A stretch of DNA of 64,000 bases from Oxyruncus cristatus (lineage: Eukaryota > Chordata > Aves > Passeriformes > Cotingidae), in assembly GCA_013399855.1 (NCBI GenBank), contig VXAY01002212.1, positions 53,783 through 117,782 of the forward strand, written 5' to 3'. The notes under the pieces are model-generated. The model was not told the DNA's origin and searched no databases. It saw nothing but the letters and a program-made list of their open reading frames with translations. Positions 53,866-64,000 of this stretch are shown one piece after another. Within the stretch, counting starts at the first letter, position 1, and every line of letters starts with the position of its first letter. Both the position numbers and the translations under genes were made by a program.

Positions 53866-56800
53866 TTTATAAATTCCCTTTTGCCCATATTTCTCTGTGC
53901 AAATGCTTCTGAGTTTACGAATTGCTGATCTGAGAGTATCAGTAATTAAATGTAGCTGTAAACCACACTAAAGGAAGAGTAACATAGGATTGAGAACGGC
54001 ATGAGAATTCCCAGTTTTAAAACTGTTCATTCAAAGAGAAACCTAGAGAGTTTAGGCTTAACTAGCATTTGAGAGAAGAGAGTACTTGGCAAAGTACCTC
54101 TGACTGGTACTCAGAAACTGCATGAAATAGACGTTAAAAATAATTCCCTGTGTACCACAATGTGATTTGTGTCTTACACATTCTCAGTCTTGCAATAAAT
54201 ATGAATACTAAGTGCTAAAAACGTTCAGTTTTATTGAGGCTGTATGTGTTTTTGTTTAGCATATGATGGTATTCACCATATCTGGCAAAAATTTCCCAAT
54301 TTATTTTACCTTTTTTTATTTCACTTAATAACCTTTCCACTGTGCTAGATTCCTTTTCAATAATCTGGAATTACCGTACACAAGGAACCACTAAATTCTT
54401 ATATCACTGCTACTATGATTGACAGGTAGAGTTACCACAAATACTTTTACAATGCTATCAACCAAACTATTTCACAAAAGTGTTCTTGGACAATAAATAA
54501 CTTCAAGGAATCTTAAGAATGGGTGGAAGACAAATAGGAAATAATCACAAGAGGTGTCCTTGTATCTGTGGCTGACTCCTAGGCAAAGCATTCTTAATTT
54601 CAGAGTGACCCGTACCTTTCATCAGCACCAGGAGCAGTTACACAACGAAGGTCAACCAAAGCCATGCAACCACCAGCCACCCAGCCAACAAAAGAGATAA
54701 TGCAGAACCAGGTGTTTTTAACCTAAAGTAATCCGCAGTTTAAAGGATTATCTTGTACTGTGATTATGCAAAACACACAGGAGTTCCTGAAGTTGAATGT
54801 CAGCAGAAGTGGTAGCATTAGGGCTAAAATAATACTGAATGCTAAGGACTATGAGATTGTACTTCTGTATTTTGATTTTAGACCACAATATGGTATAAAC
54901 TGATTAGTTAGTTTAAAAAATCTGTATTATTTTTCATTTAGAAATGTATCAGACATTTTCTTTTAGGAAAATGTTTCCAAGTCGTTGGCCATATCATATT
55001 TCTTTTTCAGGTGAGAAAACTAGATGCAAATCCCTGTATTTCCCTTCTTTGACCTGTGCAGAGAAAGTAATACAATGCGTTCCTTGCCTGCAGTTCGGAA
55101 CACTCTATTATTCATATAACAGAGAGCAAGCTGTAAAGCTTCACAAGACGGTGCAAGGAGCTGCTATCGAGACATAGCCCTTTGTTTCAAATTACTTTTA
55201 GCAATTTTTTTTTTCCTACCTCCCCCCTAAGAAGAAGGGTTATGAATCTACAAGCTACAGTCTCAAAGTTCCAAATTTATATAAGGTGATGGAAAATGTT
55301 GGTGAAGAGCAAAGAAGAGGTAGCTCTTACTACAAAAGAAATTTTGAGAATGAGGACAAAAAAATGAGAGTCTGGGGTAACAAGATATTTCAAAGCTCAA
55401 AATCAGAAGCAAATACTGACCATGGCTCAGCTGAAGCTAACTCAGTGGATCTACAACTACATGACATAAATAGAAGGTGCAGAGGTCAGCATTGCACTTC
55501 ACTGAATTATTCCTGAAACTTTTTAAATGCTCCAAAGTGGTTCAGAGGTATAATACCTCCAGATGAAAAAAAGCCTTCAAGTATTAAAGTATAAAAAACA
55601 ATTTTAAAGCACATTTTAGAAAATTATTTTATACAGATATATTAAGAAAAATCACACTAGTTATTACTTTAGAATTCTCAAATAAAACTAGCTGGATTCA
55701 TAGCCGGCTTTCATTGATCTCATTCACTCATAATTTATTTACCCTATTTTCAAAATATACAGTAATAACAGTGTTTATTCAGCTCTCAAACATGGTGCTG
55801 AAGCATTGGTACTTTATTCACTGACACAGGCTGTCCTGGATAGGATGAACAATCTGTTCAAAATGAGTGCCTATCCAAGCAGCAATAAAGAATTATTTAG
55901 TAAAAATTAATCACTATTTTTATTAAGCTTAATAATGTAAGGCACTATGAATTCTAACAGGCATTTTATTTTCCACTGTCCAACCCAGAGAAAACTGAAT
56001 CTTAAGGAAGGAAATTTCATCCCAAAGTTAATTCACTGCATAATTTGCAATACAAACAAATTCAGATTTGCTTGCTTCATTATTTCCCATTGCTGCCCAT
56101 CAACAGCAAAGTCTCAATTTCCATGAATCAGTGTCATTTGAGATATGATTATCTTTATGGTACACACAGACTGAACTAGGAGAAATTGTCAGCAGTCTCA
56201 CAAACCGCACAGCAGAGTGAATGGCAACTCTAAGGCATGGAGTGCCATGACTTGAGGCTACAGAGTAGTCAGGACTTTGCTTTAGTTTAAGTTTTCTGAG
56301 TTTTGAGATTATAAAAGTCTAATTTTTCATTACAAAGGAGCAAATCATATCACTAAAACTTCATTAAATTCAGTCATAAGTACTCATCAGCCACATTGTA
56401 AACTGGAAAGTCTTTCAAAAAGATATTAATTCAGATTGCTTGTAAAATATCTTTGAAGCCAAACCTGATGCATCAGAGATTAGGTTATCTGATTTCACAT
56501 TCACTCTGCACATTCAGAGAATGAAGAACTGTAAAAAAAAATTTACAAGCTTTCCATAGAAAACTTGCTTCCTCTTTAGCTAAATATTTTGATTGACTAG
56601 CAGATGCTCAGTGAAATGAGTACTGACTTTTTTTTTTGTTTCACCTTCAAACACAGCTTTATTTCTTTTGCTTTCATGGATCATTGGTTTGCCTAACAGA
56701 GAAATCAGTGTCCTATATAGAACAAAACAATCTCAGTAGAAATAATGTTATTTAAAATTTTATTATACTGTGCTGTAACAAACACCAAACTCGGTATTAT

Positions 56801-57100
56801 TATGTCAAAATTTGATTCTCACAGGGCATGCCATCTTTCTCTGGTTGTGCAACAATATTCTTCCTCTAGTAAGAGGGATGAAAGCTAGACATGCCTGGAA
56901 ACATCTGCAACAGGTAGATTATTACTAGGATGTGTTGGAAAGGTCAGTAGAATGAATAAGGGACTGTTTTTTTCAGATGACCCAATTCTTTTAATGATTG
57001 CAGAGGTGTCCATGCCTGAAAACTTTCTGAAAAATCATCACTAATTTTTTTTACAACCTTAAAATGAGGACATACCCTTCTCACCAACTATTAATTTTCA

Positions 57101-57986
57101 TTCATAGAATAGAACAGAATCATAGAATCAATCAACAAGGTTGGAAAAGACCTACAAGATCATCAAGTCCAACCCTTGATCCACTACCACCGTGGTTACT
57201 AGACCATGGCACTAAGTGCCACATGCAGTCTCATCTTAAAAACCTCCAGGGATGGAGAATCCACCACCTCCCCGGGCAGCCCATTCCAGTGTCTGATTAC
57301 CCACTGCATAAAAAATTTCTTCCTAATATCCAACCTAAACCTCCCCTGACAGACTTAAGGCCATGCCCTCTTGTCCTACTGCTGGTTGCCTGGGAGAAGA
57401 GACCGACCCCCACCTGGCTACAACCTCCTCTCAGGGAGTTGTAGAGAGCGATGAGGTCTCCCCTGAGCCTTCTCTTCTCCAGGCTAAACAACCCCAGCTC
57501 CTTCAGCCTCTCCTCATAGGACTTGTGCTCAAGTCCCTTCACCAGCCTGGTTGCTCTTCTCTGCACCTGCTCCAGCTCCTCAAATTCCTGAACTGAGGGG
57601 CCCAGAACTGGACACAGCACTCCAGGTGTGGCCTCACCAGTGCTGAGTTCAGGGGCAGAATCACTTCCCTGTTCCTGCTGGCCACACTGTTCCTGATCCA
57701 GGCCAGGATGCCATTGGCCTTCTTGGCCACCTGGGCACACTGCTGGCTCATGTTCAGCTTCCTGTCAATCCAAACTCCCAGATCCCTTTCTGCCTGGCTG
57801 CTCTCCAGCCACTCTGTGCCCAGCCTGTAGCGCTGCAGGGGCTTGTTGTGGCCAAAGTGCAGGACCCGGCACTTGGCCTTGTTGAACCTCATCCCGTTGG
57901 AATCAGCCCAGCTCTCCAGTCTGTCCAGGTCCCTCTGCAGAGCCCTCCTGCCTTCCAGCTGATCAACACGCCCCCCAGCTTGGTGG
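57101..57986 (-). mobile_element. CR1 LINE fragment, about 885 nt, best preserved copy
   Basis: Reverse-oriented CR1 with a readable tail at 57101 (TTCATAGAATAGAACAGAAT, then CATAGAATC) followed by AACAAGGTTGGAAAAGACC, TCATCAAGTCCAACCCTTGA and the 3' UTR. It continues through the C-terminal half of ORF2 up to about 57986, where it is truncated. It is the longest and least diverged CR1 in the window, with GC content well above the surrounding DNA. Confidence 0.96.
57297..57986 (-). pseudogene. CR1 ORF2 reverse-transcriptase C-terminal remnant
   Basis: Minus-strand coding remnant of CR1 ORF2 (non-LTR retrotransposon polyprotein with endonuclease and reverse transcriptase). The first segment (57539-57986) includes [47 protein letters not shown] and [17 protein letters not shown], which lie after the catalytic YxDD region. 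The conserved reading then moves to a second frame near 57590 ([33 protein letters not shown]) and is lost again near 57350. At least two frameshifts and a 5' truncation make it non-functional. Endonuclease and catalytic polymerase motifs are absent. Confidence 0.88.
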
Positions 57987-58561
57987 TTAGGTTTAAAGCC
58001 TGAGTGCTTCAAATACTAGAAAAGCAAATCACACTACTGTCCATGCAAGAGGACTACAAAACTAACTAACCTAACTAATAAACTTACACTAATATATATG
58101 TATGAGTAAATTCAACTAATGTTTAATCAGTGGACATTTCATCAAAATATATTAGATTCTTGGTATGTATGCAGCAGGTTCCATATCTGAAGTTTTTATA
58201 GTATTTTACATGCATTAATAAATTCAGATTTCTGAGCAATAAAGGTACAGGAGTAAAGGTGCACTCACTCCATAGGAGGGAATGAAGGAGAGGACAAAGA
58301 GAAATTTATATAATAGGGCAATATTACTTAACAATGAGACTTCATTTTTAGCCTATAATCCCCTAACACAACTGCTTGAATATCTCTGATATTTGCAGTT
58401 GCTCTTCCTCCAGAGAAACTTATTAAACTACAGTAGAAAGAATTAAAGCCTGACTTCCATTTAACCTTGGGCAAGAACAGTGCACCACTGCCAATGGAGC
58501 TCTGATAATACTTTTGCACTCCCTCCCCTTTACATAACTCCTTCTTTCTGAGCAACCTGAT

Positions 58562-58656
58562 CTAGAGGGTAGCATCCCTGCCCATGGCAAGGGGCTGGAA
58601 CTAGATGATCTTTAAGGTCCCTTCCGGCGCAAGCAATTCTATGATTCTGTGATTCT
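58562..58656 (+). mobile_element. CR1 3' tail fragment
   Basis: Plus-oriented terminal piece: GGGTAGCATCCCTGCCCATG, GGGGCTGGAACTAGATGATC, TTTAAGGTCCCTTCCGGCGC, then octamers ATTCTATG ATTCTGTG ATTCTT. The tail is nearly intact, so insertion is relatively young. Confidence 0.94.
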
Positions 58657-61600
58657 TCAGCCCCATTACTCACTGAAAAAACAGGATAGTGCCCCAGTCC
58701 AGATAGCTACGAGATATGAAAAAGTGCTGATACAGAGTCAGGGTTCACAGATATGTTTTCTCATGGTAAGTATTGATTTTGTCTTTGGTAGTATAGCTTC
58801 CTCAACTTTGCCCCCTCATTCACACCACCGCAGAAACCATGGCCAGAATCAAGCAACACTTTGCGTAGGGACTGTAACTGATTTGTTTCAATTTCATATT
58901 ACCAACCCTTAAACCAACTACAAAGTGTCACATACTGATTATTTAAGTATCAGCAAATTTCTGTAGTTGATCACTGTAAAATAGGCATTCACGTTCCCAA
59001 ATTAGAAATGACCACTTTAAAGGCAGGGGAAAAAAAAGTTTGAAAGAGATAGATCTAAAAATATTTCAGCTTCAAAATAATCTTGGATCTCATGTTGAAA
59101 CACTTGCATTAATTAAGAATTTTGTAGTGACAGTAATTTTAACAGTGCCATTTAGAAACATGACATTTAGGATGCCTCCATACTAAAAATTCAGAGGCTT
59201 AAATTGGAAGAAGCCTTCTGTAATTCTTCTCAACAAAGAATCTTGTGAAAATGAAGGTAACTTATCCCATATCCCCTCCCAAAAATTAGAAACCCAGGCA
59301 GTATCACCTAATATTTTCCTTTAATAGTTTTTTTTAACCAATCTCAATTATCTCAATTGAGTATCTCAATTATCAGTATAGTCTTTTAAATTTCTGCTGA
59401 TGGGGAAAATTCTATTTTATCTACTTTTCAGAGAAGACGATGATGGGGAAGACATCCTTCGTAGCTATTGATAGACCCTCAGACACAGGGTTTGGTGAGG
59501 AGACTGGCTGTGACCACCAAATGAGGTGGAACAATTAGTTTTTTGGAGATTATTACATCTGCCAAAGAAGAAACCCAAACCCCAAACAAAACGAAAACAA
59601 GGTTAGGACCATCAAGTTGGATTTGACATGCATACTACTAATAATAATTTTATTCTGAAAATCAGAGGTAAAATTGGCTTTGTGTGTGTAATAGTACACA
59701 GATACAGGACATTCAGACAAGCAGCTTCAAACTAGAACTTGGGTTACCATCACTTGAAAAAGTACATTGAAGGCAAGAATAGTATGTTTAAACTGGGGAA
59801 AGAAAAAAACAGTCTTCAAATTTACGAAGGGAAAAATTAGAAATATGAAAAAATGTAAAAAAAATGTAAATAGATAGAGATGAAAAAAGTTGATGTACTC
59901 CTACATCATAAGTGAAAACAAATATACATGACTTAATATTTACACTTATCCTATGTTTCTACATGTAGGTGTAGAAGATTCTGACCAAGTAATAGCATAA
60001 ATATATCAATTTTAATTATTATTCCCTTATTTATGGCTGACCTTTGTCTACAAAGACTGTGTTTCCTTGAATATAAAAATAAACACTGAGATTTCAACCC
60101 TTTAAAATCAATGAAAGTACCATTTTAAGAACCAGTAACTTGTTTTATTATAATCCATAAATATCACATTGCAGTAAACAATTTGCTTCAAATGGTGGTA
60201 AATGTAATTTATATATTTTAAAAATATATTAATAACTTGTCCTGAAAATAACATCAAAAACTGATGAATCAGTGTTCAAATCAAATCAAGACGGTAATTT
60301 TATTTATTTATACTTATACTTGCTTAAAAAGCATTCAAATACATTTCAGACACATTTTAGAAAAGCAAAGGAAAAAGAAAGGTCGTGTTCACAACAGCGC
60401 AACATGGTAAGTAATTAGGGTCATGTCACATGCATCCACCTTTTACAAAACAGCTTAATAACTAGAGCTCTCATCAACACCTATGAACACCCACTGGACT
60501 TTCATCATCTGTTTGTGGGCAGCTGAGCCCAGGATCTCCCACACCTCACAGAATTCACTACCACCAAGCCACACTGTGCCTCTTGAAGCAAGGTATGTTG
60601 CTAACACGATCTCTCTCCCTAAACAAATGCAAACTACAGCAGGAATCAAAACCTTCCTCCCAGGTAAGGCAACCACTGTTACTGGAGAGGTGTTTTCAGT
60701 TCTTTGCTCCATAAAAGCAGAACAACTCTGAGAGATAAATTTGCTATTGGAAGTGTCCATACCAGAAGTGCTATGCAATGTAAATGTACAGGTCCAAATC
60801 TTCTCCAGCAGAGGACAAAAATTACTGTACACTTTGAACATCCATGCTGAACAGTTTCGATTCCTGAGCAAATGGAGGCAGAAGACATTTAGGTACACAC
60901 TCGAAAGCACACACCGAATATGGTTTTAGTATGATTATTGATTTGTTATTTTATAAATTTCATTAACTGAATTAATCATATTCATTTACCTAAAGCATCA
61001 ATTAATAGAAAATAAAATGGGCACAGCACAGAAGAAATGAAAGAAGTGATCTTTGACAAACTTGCTTATACCTTTCCTGGTGTGTATTTATTACGAACAC
61101 CTTTTACAGGGGATGCACCCCATTTTTCTAATTATTCAGCTTGTATTCATAACTCTCTGCTAGCCATTTGCCTTCCACTGTATTTAAACAGATGCAATGT
61201 TAATTTTAACATTTCTTTAAAACTTCCCAATTTGCATACTGCACATTCCAGTGTTACCATCCTTTTGACAGCATAGTGCTCTGCCTATCTTTCCAAAACA
61301 GATCAGCTAATTATGCAGCTAGACAGAGCAGTGATCAGATAGACATGGTATTCACTTGTTTAAAACAAAAAGGAAAACCCAGAAAAGCAAGCAAAGTAAA
61401 CAAGAAAGAGCATACATTATGCTCAGAGATGTTCTAGTTACCAGCCTAGGTAACTGTGATCTTGCTAGTTCTACCTCTGCTACTCTCGTCGTCTTTTCAT
61501 GCTGGTTACCCTCTAGTTCCCCAGCAAGCTCCACGCAAGCTGGCCTGAGCAAAGCCCCCGTTCTGCTGTTGCAAGCAGCTCAGCAAAGGGTGCCAGGTCT

Positions 61601-63969
61601 GAAACACAACCCAAGTTTCTGAGGATGTAAAATCCATCTCTGACATTTATGAACATTGGTCAGTGTAATGGAACGCAATTGCTGAATGGCCTTTTTTGCC
61701 AGTATGAGGAAACAAAGAGGGGCTTTTTTTTCAATTAAATGGCTTTGGTTATCCTTAAAAAAAGCAAACAAAAAAATTCCTATATAAAAAAAATGGTCTA
61801 TATGAACCTAATTAATAAATTGTTTCTTGGTCCGCAAAACAGGAGATAGCCTGCAATATCAAGCACTCCAGGAGATTGCCTTTACATGCAATGACAACTT
61901 TTCTACTTCCTGTACACCTTTGCCAGCACTACAGCAGGTAATTTTCATTGCTTTGTTGCAATTAAAAAATGAGGGGTTATTAGATTTTGTCACACAATAA
62001 TGAAATAGGTGGTCAAGATCCACTTCTAAAAACAGTATGTATTAAATTTACAAACCATGTGTACACAGTATTTATTGAGTTATAGCAGATTATTTGCTTA
62101 AAACACATTTGCTAAATATTTTGTTTTAATTTAGTCATATGAAATGGTTATTGAGCCAGTGGATGATATTTGAACCAAGACTTAGATCAATTTAAAATTC
62201 TATTCCATCTTCATTGAGACAGAATCATCAAAAGTAAAGTTGTTATACAAAATATGAATACAAGATAAAAGTTTTTTTCCTCCACACTGTCTTTATTCAT
62301 TTCTGTAAGAGAGAAAGACACTTTAAGCTTCAGAATAACATGTCAGTTTTCAGCCCGAAAAATAAAAGATTAATAAAGATACTAAGATCTGAAAATTTAT
62401 TCAAACTTAACCACAGTCTTTGTTATATGCTTCACCTATAAATATTTATTAGAAAAAAATATGAAAGGGAATTCTTTAATAATCTACTTCTCCACTTTAT
62501 ATTTTGGTAGAGTGTTTTGTTTTTCACAGATGACTTTGAAGTCTTTTCAGGCAAAAATTCTTTCTCCAGTCTTTGGATGTTCAAACAAAGACATTCCATA
62601 TTCCTTAACAATGGGCTGGTCTTGACACCAGTCACTCACCACAGGTTAAGGGTTACAGGGGAAAGTGTTTGCATGCAAGTAAAGTTGCCTATAATTGTAG
62701 TCACTGATAAGTGGCTCTAAAATAAGCACTCAAAGAAACTTTGGTCAAGGACCCATGACCTGACCTATAAACAACCGCAAAAATACCAAGAAAGCTCTTT
62801 ACTCCCATACTGATAGGTGACTGTTGTTTTGATACAGCAAAACAAAAAAGAGCTGCACTTTCCGTGGTAAATAAAACACCAGATGTCCATCTTTATCTTC
62901 CATCCATATTCACTCAAAATGTAGTTGACTAAATATAATAAATAGGTTTCTGGCTTTCAGCAAATGAAAACATTTTACTTTGGAGATCTCATAAGAGGTT
63001 TTAGCCACAAGCCAATATTGTTCAGAAAGACAAAATCTAATTTAGCCAAATATTTATGTTTCATTTTTTGGAGGACAGTGAGATACGAACGGTTTAAACT
63101 AAAAATGTGTAATAATTAGAACTGCCAAAGAGATGTTAATAATTCATTGGTGGAGAACAGCAAGAAACTGAGGGTGAAAAATTATTAACATAACTTTTCC
63201 TCACGATCTTAGAAATTATATTGATCTGTAAACTGCAAATCAAAATACATAATACAACAAAAATGGAAGCTGAAGCATATTCAAATTATTCCGACTAGTT
63301 CTGAAAATGCACAGCACCCATGGGTGACATTTTTTAAAAATCCGCTTTACCATTTAAGGCTCCGTATGGCTGGAATTCTGCAAGATGTTCAGGCATGGAG
63401 TCCAGATGCTTACAAGTATCTAGGTCCTGAAATCCAAAGATAGATGGGCTTCTGACTTCCATCTTGGATCTTCATCTACCATCCTATAGATTTGCACACA
63501 CTGTGCACAGCACTGGGTAAACCTGAGACTTTCAAAGCCATTCCAGAAATGGAAAAGTTTGTACTGGAAACATGAAACCAAGTTAAATATCAGATTCCAT
63601 TTGCTCCATTTTGCCAGTGGCATATTATCAGTGTGCACATTCAATATTAAGATGATCTGCTATTCAGTAACACTTCATGGAATTATGAGTCAGTAGCCCC
63701 AGCAGGAACATCTGCCACCATTTTACTCAGATTTGTGGTACCCACACTCCTGGGCTATAAAGCTAGCTCTCCTTCCCTGAAGCAAGTCTGAACTCTGTCG
63801 TGATGTGAGGAACAAGTGTGGGCGTGGAAGTTCACTGCAGCTTTCCCATCCTTTCCACAGAAAGATAAATTTGGTCTAGCCTGTGGAGAATGTAAAAGTT
63901 GGCTGCAGCTTAGAAATGACAGAAACAACCATAGTCACATTGAGTAATACTTGTACAGTCCTGCAGAAT
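58657..63969. other. Unique AT-rich intronic DNA, no gene seen
   Basis: No exon 1 of HCN1 and no repeat family recognised. A 151-codon minus-strand frame at 60455-60910 has no recognisable domain and is within chance expectation for this amount of sequence. Confidence 0.7.
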
Positions 63970-63989
63970 GGGGGGGGGGGGGGGGGGGG
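63970..63989 (+). repeat. G20 homopolymer
   Basis: Twenty consecutive G at the window edge. It can form a G-quadruplex and is hard to sequence, so its true length is uncertain. Confidence 0.95.
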
Positions 63990-64000
63990 AAATTGCTGGA

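Noticed and set aside
60455..60910. 151-codon minus-strand frame
   Set aside because: No recognisable domain, an overlapping antisense frame of similar quality, and about one frame of this length is expected by chance in 64 kb of this composition.

Overview
The window looks like one stretch of an avian nuclear chromosome, about 64 kb of AT-rich, gene-poor DNA. The only interspersed repeats I recognise with confidence are CR1 (chicken repeat 1) LINE fragments, several ending in the CR1-type 3' tail of ATTCTRTG-like octamers. I recognise no Alu, L1 or other mammalian repeat and no bacterial gene organisation. A bird is the best reading; a non-avian reptile cannot be fully excluded from sequence alone.

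One real coding segment is visible: an internal exon on the minus strand at 51680-52103. It encodes 141 residues covering transmembrane segments S1 to S4, including the voltage sensor, of the hyperpolarization-activated cyclic-nucleotide-gated channel HCN1. Its length (424 nt), consensus splice sites and phases fit exon 2 of HCN1. The gene therefore runs from high to low coordinates. The sequence above 52103 is most simply HCN1 intron 1, and the sequence below 51680 is most simply intron 2. No other HCN1 exon was found, which fits the very large first introns of this gene in vertebrates.

Region by region: 1-51679 is putative intron 2. It holds CR1 fragments near 5.1, 6.7-7.4, 21.5, 21.9, 25.8-26.4, 31.2 (doubtful) and 32.0 kb. 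It also holds microsatellites and homopolymers, a 15-N assembly gap at 13864-13878, two degenerate palindromic relics (about 0.95 and 47.9 kb), a diverged 147-nt direct duplication (3.9 and 4.8 kb), and a CpG-rich island-like block at 44.5-44.8 kb. Positions 52104-64000 are putative intron 1, with CR1 fragments at 53.5, 57.1-58.0 and 58.6 kb and a G20 run at the window end.

No operon, CRISPR array, rRNA, tRNA or complete gene is present, and I found no convincing novel biological system. The most worthwhile leads are the CpG-rich exon-like block, the palindromic relics and the paired 147-nt repeat.
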